This document shows, piece after piece, positions 7,289 to 16,330 of a DNA stretch of 64,000 nucleotides; the first letter of the stretch is position 1, and every line of letters starts with the position of its first letter. The translations under genes were made by a program, and so were the position numbers. The notes under the pieces are model-generated. The model saw only the letters and a list, made by a program, of their open reading frames with translations, was not told the DNA's origin and searched no databases. The DNA is from Chryseobacterium oleae (lineage in GTDB: Bacteria > Bacteroidota > Bacteroidia > Flavobacteriales > Weeksellaceae), in NCBI RefSeq assembly GCF_900115055.1, contig NZ_FOVD01000003.1:186001-250000 (forward strand), given 5' to 3'.

Positions 7289-8536
7289 TTACCTGTTAAA
7301 CGGATACTCATTGATCCAGTGAAAACCACGCCTGTTTAACTTATAATCTTCCTTGTTCTTTCTTGTTGTTTTTAGTTTTACAGAGTCGCGGCCAATAGTC
7401 CCTGTAAAAATGATGCTGTCTTTCTGAACATTGTAATGCAGATAAGCGTAGATATTATCCCGTTCCTTTTTACGAAGCGTAAGTGTTTTTTTTCCTATAT
7501 CAATCATACTCTGGAATGCCTTAGTACTATCATTGTTAAGAATTACGCTTGCCCGGTCGGAGTAACTGATTAATAGTTTTTTCCAGCCAACAGAATCGTT
7601 GTTGCAGGGTGGCACTTCCTGATTGTTTATTACTACTTTTTCAACACTGTATGCGCCCTCCATGGGTACAGCCGGAGGTGTATAGAACAGCATTGATGAA
7701 GAACTGAATATAAAAAAAGCTATTACGAGGCACTTCACGCCAATAAGGGTGATACGCTTCCATCTTTTGTCGGATGTCCGTTTTTGAAAGCGTAACTGCG
7801 ATGGCTGATGCAGAATAAAAAAGCGATACAATGCAATGGCATCACCACTTACAATAAATACGCAAAGCAAAACAATATGGCTGGAAAATATTTTTACCGG
7901 CACATCATAGAAAAAATTCAGCAGGGCCACATTGATCATCACCGTCATGGAAAAAAGCGCACCGAAAGTTTTGGTTCGTCTGAAAAGAAGCAAAAATCCA
8001 CCCATAGATTCCAGGAGCCCGGAAACAAATGTATATCCTGCAGAAGCTCCCATCATAGACCATATCATACCCATGGGCGACATATCACCAACCTTTTCTT
8101 CGAGCCTCCCGATTGAGTTGGCGGGAAACTGCCCGTTGTGCAGTTTTGCAAAACCATATGAAAGCATGATCATGGCCACATAATACCGCGCTACCACTAC
8201 CGTAAACCAATGAAGATCTTTAAATGTACGCTGTTTTTTATCTGTAAGAAGTACAACGAGTGCAGCCACTGCGGCTAAACACATATTGACCAACACTACC
8301 CAATAATCCAATGTCGTATCGCCGCTGCCAGTCATCTTAATATACTCCAGCTGATGTTGCTGAAAAATATTTTTACACAGCCACAACACTCCGCTTTTAT
8401 TGATTCCCTGTAAAGGCGAAACCTGTGACGTCAATATAAAAAGATACACATAAGAAATAACATACAAGTGCAGGAAACGCAATACAGCATTGCGCTTACT
8501 TTGATTGGGAAAATTAATGCTATTGTTATTATCCAT
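7289..8536 (-). CDS. DoxX-like integral membrane protein with C-terminal extramembrane domain
   Basis: A 415-residue membrane protein with about seven hydrophobic helices. The middle, from ARYYVAMIMLSYGFAKLHNG through SGLLESMGGFLLLFRRT to MINVALLNFFYDVPVK, has the layout of DoxX-like/quinol-oxidase-subunit-related proteins. After the last helix (about 265-285) a roughly 120-residue hydrophilic domain follows, which a plain DoxX protein (about 130-150 aa) lacks. No enzyme motif is recognised. It is upstream of the VOC gene in the same direction. The family assignment is by general pattern and moderately sure; function is unknown. Confidence 0.65.
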   Translation of the reverse strand: MDNNNSINFPNQSKRNAVLRFLHLYVISYVYLFILTSQVSPLQGINKSGVLWLCKNIFQQHQLEYIKMTGSGDTTLDYWVVLVNMCLAAVAALVVLLTDKKQRTFKDLHWFTVVVARYYVAMIMLSYGFAKLHNGQFPANSIGRLEEKVGDMSPMGMIWSMMGASAGYTFVSGLLESMGGFLLLFRRTKTFGALFSMTVMINVALLNFFYDVPVKIFSSHIVLLCVFIVSGDAIALYRFFILHQPSQLRFQKRTSDKRWKRITLIGVKCLVIAFFIFSSSSMLFYTPPAVPMEGAYSVEKVVINNQEVPPCNNDSVGWKKLLISYSDRASVILNNDSTKAFQSMIDIGKKTLTLRKKERDNIYAYLHYNVQKDSIIFTGTIGRDSVKLKTTRKNKEDYKLNRRGFHWINEYPFNR

Positions 8537-8597
8537 TGTAATACTATTTATTTTAAAAGTAATAAAATTGAATTGATTAATTGCTTAGGGGGTAAAC

Positions 8598-8626
8598 AAC
8601 AAAGGCAGCCAATGGCAGCCTTTGTT
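8598..8626 (-). terminator. Hairpin terminator after the T9SS cargo gene
   Basis: AACAAAGGC (8598-8606) pairs with GCCTTTGTT (8618-8626), with an inner GCC/GGC pair across one A-A mismatch. On the minus strand the hairpin follows the stop of the gene ending at 8649 by 23 bp and is trailed by a short T-rich stretch. Confidence 0.65.
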
Positions 8627-8648
8627 ATTATTAATACTAAAAAATGAA

Positions 8649-9788
8649 TTATTTTTTTATCGTTTTTAAAGTTTTGATACTGCCATCATTCATTTTTAAG
8701 GTGACAAAATAAATCCCCTCTTTTAAATCACCAAGATGAATAGATGCAGATGGCTTTTCAATGGTTTTAACCCGTCTTCCTAAAGCATCTGTAACACTAA
8801 CTGATTTTACATCGGATACATCTGAAATCGTAAGCAGATCATTGAACGGATTGGGTGATACGCTGATCTTTTTTGTGTTTTCCGCTACTTCCTGGGTAGA
8901 CAGCGCTGTACTGTCGTATGCTGAAATCTGGAATTCTCCATTACCCTCGCCTGCATCATATTTCCATGCACTTATATACAAAGTAGCTCCGGGAGTCTGC
9001 CCGGTTAATGAAATCAGAGAGAAAAGGCCATCGCCACCATCATCATTACAACCTACTTCTGTTAAAGAACCACAGGTTCCGCTATAGACAGAAACGGTTG
9101 AGTCTCCAAATGAAGATCCGGAAGTCTCTTTGGTTTCTATCGTAAGGTTACCACTTGCCGGAACCACTACACTAAACCAAATATTCTCAACGGCATCAGC
9201 ATTACACGATGGTACCGCCCCGTCTGTTGTAGCCCCGGAATTGTTGGAAGTGATTGTCCCTGAAGCGAAATCGGTTCCTACGGTTAATGGTGTAGCTCCT
9301 GAGCAATTATCGTTAGAAGGTGGTAAAGGATCGTATGCCGAAATCTGGAAATCTCCGTTAGCTATATCGGAATCATATTTCCAGACACTTACATAAAGTG
9401 TCGTTCCCGGGGTCTGTCCGGTTAATGAAATCAGCGAAAAAAGTCCCGCAGCGTCGTCATTACAGTCAATCTCGGTTAAAGCGCCGCAAGTTCCGCTGTA
9501 CACCGTAAGTACTGAATCATCAAATAAAGATCCTGAAACTTCCTGGGTTTCTATCTTAAGGTTTCCACTTGCCGGAACAACCACACTAAACCAGACATTC
9601 TCCACCGCATCTGAATTACACGATGGCACAGAACCGTCAGTAGTAGCATTGGTATTGGTGGAAGTAATAGCACCTGATGTAAAATCGGCACCTACAACTA
9701 AGGATGTTGCTCCTGAACAATCATCATTTTGGGCATATACCAACGTGGTCGCCAGTAAAGACATACAAAATAATAGTTTTTTTTTCAT
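8649..9788 (-). CDS. Secreted protein with two tandem domains and type IX sorting signal
   Basis: Start placed at ATG 9788, where a clean signal peptide begins (MKKKLLFCMSLLATTLVYAQ); an earlier in-frame start would prepend 16 unlikely residues. Two copies of a roughly 135-residue beta-rich domain follow (about 21-158 and 159-292), each with DDCSGAT/DNCSGAT, AVENVWFSVVVPASGNL, VYSGTCG, CNDD and SLTGQTPG. The last 75 residues, from VSPNPFNDLL, form a type A C-terminal domain that directs export by the type IX system and is cleaved at the surface. The four Cys per repeat suggest disulphides or metal binding. The ligand is unknown. It is monocistronic, with a terminator at 8598-8626. Confidence 0.88.
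   Translation of the reverse strand: MKKKLLFCMSLLATTLVYAQNDDCSGATSLVVGADFTSGAITSTNTNATTDGSVPSCNSDAVENVWFSVVVPASGNLKIETQEVSGSLFDDSVLTVYSGTCGALTEIDCNDDAAGLFSLISLTGQTPGTTLYVSVWKYDSDIANGDFQISAYDPLPPSNDNCSGATPLTVGTDFASGTITSNNSGATTDGAVPSCNADAVENIWFSVVVPASGNLTIETKETSGSSFGDSTVSVYSGTCGSLTEVGCNDDGGDGLFSLISLTGQTPGATLYISAWKYDAGEGNGEFQISAYDSTALSTQEVAENTKKISVSPNPFNDLLTISDVSDVKSVSVTDALGRRVKTIEKPSASIHLGDLKEGIYFVTLKMNDGSIKTLKTIKK
8913..9728 (-). repeat. Internal tandem duplication within the T9SS cargo gene
   Basis: Two copies of about 410 bp, 9315-9728 and 8913-9314, encode the two similar domains. Their protein copies agree at most positions, and long stretches also match at DNA level (for example around the VPASGNL and TGQTPG codons), which points to a fairly recent duplication or gene conversion. 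Confidence 0.85.
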
Positions 9789-9925
9789 AATATTTTTTTT
9801 AAAAAGTTTTGGTGTATACCGCAACGATAATAGCATTGCTTTATTTTTTCAGTTTGATTGCTGAACTCTCAATCTGAATAACATGATAACAATACCATTA
9901 TTCCATTAGCGGTGATCTCTTATCA

Positions 9926-9933
9926 CAAATATA
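9926..9933 (-). promoter_or_regulatory. Possible -7 box for the T9SS cargo gene
   Basis: TATATTTG on the minus strand fits TAnnTTTG, but no TTTG lies at the right distance upstream. It would give a leader of about 130 nt. The rest of the 283-bp spacer 9789-10071 is A+T-rich and shows nothing else. Confidence 0.3.
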
Positions 9934-10071
9934 TAAAATTAATCAAAAACACTCCTTTTTAATATATTATATTCTTAAACTATTAATTTTTTAAATTTTT
10001 AATAAGTAAAATTTAGAAATGACAAAGTCTACAAAAAACGTTTTTTTGAACAATTGCATTCAGGATGAATT

Positions 10072-12525
10072 CTAGAATCCCAGAAGTTTCAGCTTAAACT
10101 GAATGGCAAAATTATCTTTAAATTTCGGAGTATTGTAGTGTCCCACCCTGTAGAAAAACCCTAAATTAAATTGGGAGGATAAGAAATTATTCCACTCCAG
10201 CCCCACTTCATTATACAAATGATCTAATTTTTTAAATTCAAACTGGTGAAATTCAGGATTTTTCATGTCGCCGATGGTTCCTCTGTAGATTACATCGAAA
10301 CTTGAAACATTTTTCCCAAAGCTTTTAAAATACCATGGCAGTCTATGCGTCAGATAAGCTCCTACAAACTTGTCATTATAATATTTTCCGCCTTCCATGG
10401 TGGCAAAGCCCAGATAAGAAGTCAGGTTGAAATTCAATCCTCCGTTTCCATTACCCAGCCCGTTCAGCGTAAAATTCTTCCAGATGGGCGCATCACCGGT
10501 AACCAAACCTCCATAAAGCCTCACTCCAGTTAAACCGAGTTTAGTCTTAAAGTTATGAACAAACAGCGCGTCAAATCTACTGAATTGAACATCACCTCCC
10601 AACGCCTTATATCCCTGTTCATAGTTCAGATAGAGTTCCGGAAGATTCTGCTCGTAGGTGTATTTTCCGGTCGGCGTCATTATATTTTTAGAATTAGGAG
10701 AATATTTTAATGTGATGGTTGATGATGCAATATCGAAACGGCTTCCCAGTTCTTTAAAATTATAATTAAACTTCGATTCTTCCTGGGTTCTTTTAGCGGC
10801 AATGTTGATCGTTAGTGCATTGGTGAGGTCATTTTCATAACTCACTTTAAAACCTTTATACCCAAAAAACATATTATTATTAAGAGCAACTCCGGAGTTC
10901 ATTATTTTCATTCTGAAGTTCCATAGATTTTCAGAAAAACGGCCGGCTGCCATCACATCATCAAAATATTCAGCCCTGAAAAATGAATTTTTCTGCAAGG
11001 TTGTCCGTACGTCTACTCCCACTCCGTATTTAAAATCTTTATCATAAATACCATACGCAAAATAAGCATCCGGAGAAATAAACCTGTTGAACTTTTCATT
11101 CAGTTTGGCACCGGCACCCAGACGGATGTGCTCATATTTATTGTAACCAATTACCCGGGCGAGGTCAAAATCAAACATTCCAAGTCTTACTTTTCCTTTG
11201 AGCAAACCGGTTAACGCTTTTGCCCTTTGGTTGAGTTTATATTTGGCACTTAAGCTGTCAATTTTGGTATAGGTTGCTGCTTCACGACCGGTCAGATTTT
11301 CGGTACGGTACTGATCAATGCTGTTTCCGTCTGAATTTTTCACGCTCATGGTATAGCCTTTAAAATCTTCCGGCTTTTCTTCAATAGAGGTTTTGAAATC
11401 AAAATAATCAGCCGTGACAAAAGCATAACTGCCAAACTTTTTGGTATGCTTTTTAGTGGAATCTTTTTCTTCTTTGGTTTTATTTTTATCCTTAGCTTCA
11501 TCATTATCAAAAGAGGTTGAACCCATTTTCAGTTTATAGTTTTCCTTGACAAGGAACCATTTGTTTTCAACCGGTTTCCAGATGCTTGTAATACTTCCTT
11601 CGCTTTTAATTTTACTGTTGCTTTCTATTTTTTTCAGTGCATACGTTGCTTTATCCACATAGAGGTAACCATTGAATTTTCTTTGTTTTGCAGACTGCTT
11701 GTCATCAACCTGGCGAAAGCGGATGACGTAATTTTCACGTCCTTCTATTTCGATAGAATCTGTTAAAAAGAAACGGTAAAGATTTCTGTTTTCCTCACGA
11801 ACTTCCTTTGGGATCTGATTTCTGTTGGAGCGGAAAGCCATTAGTTCATATATAGGCTCCTTTAGACCTGCCACTTTGTTATCTAAAATATTGATTTTCT
11901 CTCCGTACTTTTTTGAATACAGATTTTGAGAGGCTCTTTCCCATAAAAACATTTTACTTCCCCCTACCAGTTTCATCAGGTTAACAGATTCCAGAGAGTC
12001 TTTCCTCTCTGCTGCTTTCATGGTTCGTTGCGGCAGCATTTTAAGCGAATCGATACGGTTGGTAATATATGCATTATAAGCATTGATACTATCTTCATCA
12101 AAATCCAGAGAAATTTTCTCATAGGACTTGAATGAATAAGAATCTAAGCTCTTAGGAGAATTCTGCTGATAATTTTCGTTGACTTTCCTGAGAATTTCCA
12201 ATGCCCTGGGATCGCTTTTGTTTTCCAAAACAATGGTCTGAATATTTTTAACGTTGGGATCGGTCTTCACTAAAAAGACTTCCATCACTTTATCTACAAC
12301 AATATCATCATTCTGGAATCCGTTTGCAGAAATTTCCACTTTTTTACACTTGGTCGTAAAAACAGACATTCCCGATGCATCTGTTCTGCCTATGATCTTG
12401 TTGTTACAAGAAACTGTTGCGTTAGAAATGGGAGACTGATCTCCGGAATTCCTGACCATGACTTTTGACTGTGAAAAAATGCTGAAATATCCAAAAGATA
12501 ACAGCAGGACAAGAAGTTTTTTCAT
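10072..12525 (-). CDS. DUF5686 / carboxypeptidase-like regulatory domain outer membrane protein
   Basis: An 817-residue outer-membrane protein typical of Bacteroidota. A signal peptide (MKKLLVLLLSFGYFSIFSQS) is followed by a CarboxypepD_reg-like beta-sandwich (about 20-90: ISNATVSCNNKIIGRTDASG). Next comes a helical/mixed region containing the family stretch RKVNENYQQNSPKSLDSYSFKSYEK. The C-terminal half has alternating aromatic strands and ends in FKLKLLGF, as expected of a beta-barrel. The family has no proven enzymatic role; an outer-membrane transport or assembly function is inferred. It stands alone, between a TonB receptor gene and a T9SS cargo gene in the same direction, with spacers over 200 bp. 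Confidence 0.85.
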   Translation of the reverse strand: MKKLLVLLLSFGYFSIFSQSKVMVRNSGDQSPISNATVSCNNKIIGRTDASGMSVFTTKCKKVEISANGFQNDDIVVDKVMEVFLVKTDPNVKNIQTIVLENKSDPRALEILRKVNENYQQNSPKSLDSYSFKSYEKISLDFDEDSINAYNAYITNRIDSLKMLPQRTMKAAERKDSLESVNLMKLVGGSKMFLWERASQNLYSKKYGEKINILDNKVAGLKEPIYELMAFRSNRNQIPKEVREENRNLYRFFLTDSIEIEGRENYVIRFRQVDDKQSAKQRKFNGYLYVDKATYALKKIESNSKIKSEGSITSIWKPVENKWFLVKENYKLKMGSTSFDNDEAKDKNKTKEEKDSTKKHTKKFGSYAFVTADYFDFKTSIEEKPEDFKGYTMSVKNSDGNSIDQYRTENLTGREAATYTKIDSLSAKYKLNQRAKALTGLLKGKVRLGMFDFDLARVIGYNKYEHIRLGAGAKLNEKFNRFISPDAYFAYGIYDKDFKYGVGVDVRTTLQKNSFFRAEYFDDVMAAGRFSENLWNFRMKIMNSGVALNNNMFFGYKGFKVSYENDLTNALTINIAAKRTQEESKFNYNFKELGSRFDIASSTITLKYSPNSKNIMTPTGKYTYEQNLPELYLNYEQGYKALGGDVQFSRFDALFVHNFKTKLGLTGVRLYGGLVTGDAPIWKNFTLNGLGNGNGGLNFNLTSYLGFATMEGGKYYNDKFVGAYLTHRLPWYFKSFGKNVSSFDVIYRGTIGDMKNPEFHQFEFKKLDHLYNEVGLEWNNFLSSQFNLGFFYRVGHYNTPKFKDNFAIQFKLKLLGF

Positions 12526-12736
12526 ATTTTTTTTTCGCTATGTGATTTAATAGTTTATGAGCAGATCACTCCGTTTTTATATGATATAGAACGTCAAGTA
12601 ATACAAGCCTAAGTAATTCCATCAAAAATTGGGCTACGTTATCCCGTTCCATCATTTAGAGGAAATCTATTGCTGAAAAATACTGATGATAATATTCTTT
12701 GTGACCAACGTAATACATCCTTTTGAGCTCCAGGGA

Positions 12737-14767
12737 TTAAAAATCTGCTTTAATACCCAGCACAAAATTTCTTTTCGCAGCAGGATTAAAATACCGGTTT
12801 CCAAAAGCATTAGTGTCAAAACCGGAAACATAGCTTTCATTGTAAAGATTCTGAAGCTGCAGGAATACATTCAACGTTGTTTTATCAAAACTGACCGGAA
12901 ACCTTAACTGTATATTTCCGATTAAGCTCGGCTCCGACCACACAGAATTGGCATCATTCAAAGGTATTTTTGAAGTGTAAAAATGGGAATAATCGATAGA
13001 AAGTTTTTTGAAAAAAGTAAAATTCAGTAAGCTGTTAAGCGTCGTTCCCGGAACTCCTGTGAGATCATTCCCGGAAAAATCATTTTCATTTTGCCTGTAC
13101 TTTTGAAATTTAAAGTGGTAAAACGCACCCGAAAACCGGAATTTTATTTTATTGAAAAAATCATTTTTCAGATCAAAATCTTTAGTTTCCAAAAGAACTT
13201 CCCAACCTTTCTGAACTGTTTCTCCTGCATTGACAAAATATTCCTGGCCCGCTTCATTTTGCCTTCTCACAATCGCATCTTTCAAACGGAAATCAAAATA
13301 ACTGCCCTCTATAAAAATAGAATTTCCAAACTGCTTTCTGATACCGGCTTCTTTATTCCATCCGAATTCAGGACTTAGAGTAACATTAAATTCCTGATTA
13401 GATGAGCGTATTTCTTCATTGGTGGGGGCAGAATTTCCCTTACCTATCTTTCCTCTCACTGAAAAACCTTTTGCCAGCATATAGGTGAACCCAAAATTGG
13501 GAAGCCATTGGTCCTTAAAATGTACGCTGTGGTTCTGTGACTGAGGATAAAGTCTCTCTCCATTGTAGGAATTTGAATTGAGGCTCACAGAAATATCAGT
13601 AAAAAGTTTGGAATTAAAATTGAGTTTCTGGGACAAAAAATAAAAACCCGAAGTATTTCTGATCCGGTCAAAATTTTGAGGACTGCCTTCATATCCTTTA
13701 TGATTATCATAGTTTTTCACCAGGATATCGTTGATGCCTCCTTCAAAGCCAAACCTCCAGGCTAGTGAAATTTTCGTCCAATTTTTTTCATAATTCAAAT
13801 GGGTTCGTAACGCAAAATTCTTTTCAAAACGGTTCTCAAAATTGGTGATGAATGGATTTTTAAAATCAACATATGATCCCTGAACTAAAATAAAATGGGA
13901 AAACGCCGGGGTAAAATTATATTCGTTTGAGAGACCCGCCAAAACCATTTTATTGCGGATTCCTGCATTTTGTTCCAGAGCACCGGGCAGCGCAGGAGTC
14001 GCAGGCCTTGCCATTTTTCTTTCAACCTGCATTTGTCCAAACGTTAGTCCCCCGGGAGTCCGGTAATCCAGATCAGTATACATAAGCATAGCCTGAAGCC
14101 GTCCTTTTTCTGAATACTGAAAATGATCTTTGATGAAGATCTGCTTCCTGAACATTTCAGACTGCTGTCTGTACGCATCTGTCTGGTAGTGATTCTGAAA
14201 AATTTCAAAAAAATGTTTTCCAAGTTGTTTCGACAGATTAAAACTCTCATTAAAAGTTCCATAACTTCCGATGGAAAGACCGGCAGAAAGGGTTTCTGAA
14301 TTTTTGGTTTTAAGAAGAACCGTACCTCCCGTAACGGCTCCATAGTCTCCGCTTTCCGGCCCTTTGTAAATTTCCATTCTGTCGATCAGTTCAGGAGAAA
14401 TCACGTTCAGATAGGTATTTCCTGAAGCATCAGATAAAATAAAGTCGTCCAGATACACTTTTACATTACGAACACCAAAAGGAGATCTCAAAGTGCTTCC
14501 GCGAACAGAAAGCCTGTAACTTCCCGTAGAGCGTTCTTCCATCCTTACACCAGCCGTCTGATTAATGGATTCCAACAGTCTTTCGGGGGTATTTTGACGG
14601 AGTATATTTTCAGAAACCACAGAAACTGATTTTGTAGAAGCCATAAAGCCTGACGGTTTCTTGTAACCATCAATTTTAATTTCTGATACAAGGGTTGCCG
14701 AATCTTCCTTTTGAGAAAATAGAGCCGTAGCATAGCATATAGAAAAAAAGAGAGATATTTTTTTCAT
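12737..14767 (-). CDS. TonB-dependent outer membrane receptor
   Basis: A 676-residue TonB-dependent transporter. After a signal peptide ending near residue 19 (SICYATALFSQ), the plug domain occupies about 40-155, with LLESINQTAGVRMEERSTGSYRLSVRGS, the YLDDF strand, and the closing IYKGPESGDYGAVTGGTVLLKT. The 22-strand barrel follows and ends in Phe (LGIKADF), the C-terminal signature of outer-membrane proteins. There is no SusC-like N-terminal extension and no SusD partner, so a siderophore, metal or cofactor ligand is likelier than a glycan. The substrate cannot be named: no riboswitch or dedicated transporter genes adjoin it. Confidence 0.92.
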   Translation of the reverse strand: MKKISLFFSICYATALFSQKEDSATLVSEIKIDGYKKPSGFMASTKSVSVVSENILRQNTPERLLESINQTAGVRMEERSTGSYRLSVRGSTLRSPFGVRNVKVYLDDFILSDASGNTYLNVISPELIDRMEIYKGPESGDYGAVTGGTVLLKTKNSETLSAGLSIGSYGTFNESFNLSKQLGKHFFEIFQNHYQTDAYRQQSEMFRKQIFIKDHFQYSEKGRLQAMLMYTDLDYRTPGGLTFGQMQVERKMARPATPALPGALEQNAGIRNKMVLAGLSNEYNFTPAFSHFILVQGSYVDFKNPFITNFENRFEKNFALRTHLNYEKNWTKISLAWRFGFEGGINDILVKNYDNHKGYEGSPQNFDRIRNTSGFYFLSQKLNFNSKLFTDISVSLNSNSYNGERLYPQSQNHSVHFKDQWLPNFGFTYMLAKGFSVRGKIGKGNSAPTNEEIRSSNQEFNVTLSPEFGWNKEAGIRKQFGNSIFIEGSYFDFRLKDAIVRRQNEAGQEYFVNAGETVQKGWEVLLETKDFDLKNDFFNKIKFRFSGAFYHFKFQKYRQNENDFSGNDLTGVPGTTLNSLLNFTFFKKLSIDYSHFYTSKIPLNDANSVWSEPSLIGNIQLRFPVSFDKTTLNVFLQLQNLYNESYVSGFDTNAFGNRYFNPAAKRNFVLGIKADF

Positions 14768-15076
14768 AAATCAGAAATACGTAAAACTATACTTTTTCTT
14801 TTTATTGAACAACGAAAAAACAGGGTCAGTACTTAATAATTGACTGAAAATTGCGAATGACAGTGCTAAAGAATTTCTAAAAGTAGAAAACGAAGTATGG
14901 GACATCTATCTTTATAACAGATATTAAAGGCGAGTCCATACTTGAAAATGTTGTATTAGGGAAAAGCCTTACTACGTTCTTTAAAAGATTTTAATGCTTC
15001 ATTTTTCAATACTGCTCTAATTTACAGACACTTTCCCAAAAAGCCCTTTATTCTAGAGAAAAAAACCAATAAAAAA
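14768..15076. other. Spacer upstream of the TonB receptor
   Basis: A 309-bp stretch between the divergent TonB receptor and the tRNA promoter. I looked for a cobalamin, TPP or other riboswitch core on the minus strand and for a Fur-like palindrome, and saw neither. No TAnnTTTG box for the receptor is evident and no open frame looks coding. Confidence 0.4.
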
Positions 15077-15107
15077 TTTGCATATACCATTTAAATACTT
15101 ACTTTTG
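15077..15107 (+). promoter_or_regulatory. Promoter of tRNA-Ala
   Basis: TTTG at 15077-15080, then 19 bp, then TACTTTTG at 15100-15107: a textbook match to the Bacteroidota TTTG-N19-TAnnTTTG promoter. The expected start, near 15114, is about 20 nt before the mature tRNA. Confidence 0.8.
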
Positions 15108-15133
15108 TAGCGCTTTAAAATTAAAGAAAGAAT

Positions 15134-15207
15134 GGGGGATTGGCGCAGTTGGCTAGCGCGTTTGACTGGCAGTCAAAAGGTCACGGGTTCGAATCCCGTA
15201 TTCTCCA
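15134..15207 (+). tRNA. tRNA-Ala (anticodon GGC)
   Basis: A full cloverleaf can be drawn. The acceptor stem GGGGGAT (15134-15140) pairs with ATTCTCC (15200-15206). The D-arm stems GCGC are at 15143-15146 and 15156-15159. The anticodon stem TTTGA/TCAAA encloses loop CTGGCAG with anticodon GGC at 15168-15170. The T-arm ACGGG/CCCGT has loop TTCGAAT. The discriminator is A15207; CCA is not encoded. The third acceptor pair is G-T, the G3:U70 identity element of alanine tRNA, which confirms the assignment. It is a single-gene unit with its own promoter and terminator. Confidence 0.96.
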
Positions 15208-15216
15208 CTAAAACAA

Positions 15217-15248
15217 AGGATCACACTATTTCAGTGTGATCCTTTTTT
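15217..15248 (+). terminator. Terminator shared by tRNA-Ala and marR
   Basis: GGATCACACT (15218-15227) and AGTGTGATCC (15233-15242) form a perfect 10-bp stem with a 5-nt loop, followed by six Ts. It begins 10 nt after the tRNA. It overlaps the stop codon of the convergent marR gene, and A-rich flanks on the other side may let it work both ways. Confidence 0.9.
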
Positions 15249-15726
15249 ACTTTGAATTCTTTAACTGCAATGCCCTCTGATAAAAAGACTGTTCAGCAAT
15301 TTTCGCTTCTGCTTCGTCAATAGCCTTCAGAAGATGATTTTCATTGTCAGCAATCTCACCCAGTACTTTTGACACCAAATCCCAGACAGGTTTCATTTTT
15401 TCAATCAGTTCAATACCTTTTGGAGAGAGTACAATCAGTCTTCTGCGTTCATCCTGCTTGTCTTTTTTTGACTGAATAAGCTTCTGTTTTTCCAGTTCTT
15501 TGAGCAGACTTATGGTGGAAGGATGGGTGTATCCTATTTCATTTGCAATCTCTACCACGCTCAGCATGGTTTTGTGATGCAATGTAAAAATGACGGGAAA
15601 CCATTTCGGCTCAAAATCAATTCCGAAGGATTTATAGATCAGAGCACCATCTTTTCTAAGTTGCTCACTGAGGCGCTGAAGTCTGGTGGAAATCGCAAGA
15701 ATCCCTGATTCATCTATGATATTCAT
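15247..15726 (-). CDS. MarR family transcriptional regulator
   Basis: A 159-residue winged-helix MarR protein. The central DNA-binding unit includes MLSVVEIANEIGYTHPSTISLLKELEK (recognition helix about 62-85) and the basic wing KKDKQDERRRLIVLSPKG. Flanking helices at both ends provide the dimer interface. It overlaps the upstream GNAT gene by 4 bp, so the two are co-transcribed and translationally coupled. A 14-bp palindrome, AAACTACGTAGTTT (16244-16257), overlaps the promoter of this two-gene operon and is the probable autoregulatory operator. The ligand is unknown. Confidence 0.92.
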   Translation of the reverse strand: MNIIDESGILAISTRLQRLSEQLRKDGALIYKSFGIDFEPKWFPVIFTLHHKTMLSVVEIANEIGYTHPSTISLLKELEKQKLIQSKKDKQDERRRLIVLSPKGIELIEKMKPVWDLVSKVLGEIADNENHLLKAIDEAEAKIAEQSFYQRALQLKNSK

Positions 15727-16220
15727 ACCGTCTGGTTTATGATTAAAGAATAAAAAACATTATCTGCACTCATCAATGGAAATCGAGCCGGCAGATTTTC
15801 TTTTTCCACCTGTACAAAATGGTTTCTTTCGTAAAAACGTATAGCTGCTTTCAATATATTAACCGTTCCCAGGTAGATGGCATCTATTCCACTCTCGCGG
15901 CAGAAAGAAATTAAGACTTCCAAAAGTTCCTGGGCAATATTCAGTTCCTTTCCTCTGAATTCTTTTTTGACGAACATTTTTCTTACAGCTCCTGCCCTTT
16001 CATCAAATTTAACCAATGCTATGGAACCTACAAGTTCGCCGTCGATAAATGCACCCCAGAAGTTTCCGCCAGCTGCCGTGTAAAAGCTTTCGATCTGCTT
16101 AAGATCCGGTTGGTCTTCAATGGTAATAGGTACGTTAAATTCTTTTTGCTGGATAGTCAGAATCATGTCGATCAGCTGATCGGAATACGTGTTATCTAGT
16201 TGTTGAATATGTACGTTCAT
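15723..16220 (-). CDS. GNAT family N-acetyltransferase
   Basis: A 165-residue GCN5-related acetyltransferase with the expected order: N-terminal helix pair, GNFWGAFIDGELVGSIALVKF as the central strands, and the acetyl-CoA pyrophosphate loop VKKEFRGKELNIAQELL (motif A, a relaxed form of R/Q-x-x-G-x-G/A) near 90-105. RFYERNHF forms the last motif. It is the first gene of the operon with marR, so its activity may relate to the compound the regulator senses. Acceptor substrate unknown. Confidence 0.9.
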   Translation of the reverse strand: MNVHIQQLDNTYSDQLIDMILTIQQKEFNVPITIEDQPDLKQIESFYTAAGGNFWGAFIDGELVGSIALVKFDERAGAVRKMFVKKEFRGKELNIAQELLEVLISFCRESGIDAIYLGTVNILKAAIRFYERNHFVQVEKENLPARFPLMSADNVFYSLIINQTV

Positions 16221-16241
16221 GTCTTTTTTATTTTATAGCAC

Positions 16242-16272
16242 AAAACTACGTAGTTTACTACATATATGCAAA
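16242..16272 (-). promoter_or_regulatory. Promoter and palindromic operator of the GNAT-marR operon
   Basis: Minus-strand -7 box TAGTTTTG (16242-16249) and -33 TTTG (16269-16272) are 19 bp apart. The perfect palindrome AAACTACGTAGTTT (16244-16257) covers the -7 box, so a bound dimer would block RNA polymerase. The size and symmetry suit a MarR dimer, and the regulator is encoded in the same operon. Confidence 0.75.
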
Positions 16273-16330
16273 TGAAATTATTTTTTGTAGATCATTCAGA
16301 TCTTATGTGATGCTTTAATACTGTCCTGTT

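Noticed and set aside
12526..12736. A short gene between the TonB receptor and DUF5686
   Set aside because: No frame with a credible start, and no promoter box; treated as plain spacer.
14768..15076. Possible riboswitch or Fur box upstream of the TonB receptor
   Set aside because: No cobalamin, TPP or FMN core and no clear palindrome could be found on the minus strand.
15134..15207. tRNA-Ala as an integration site of a mobile element
   Set aside because: No integrase gene, and no second copy of the tRNA 3' end was seen in the window.
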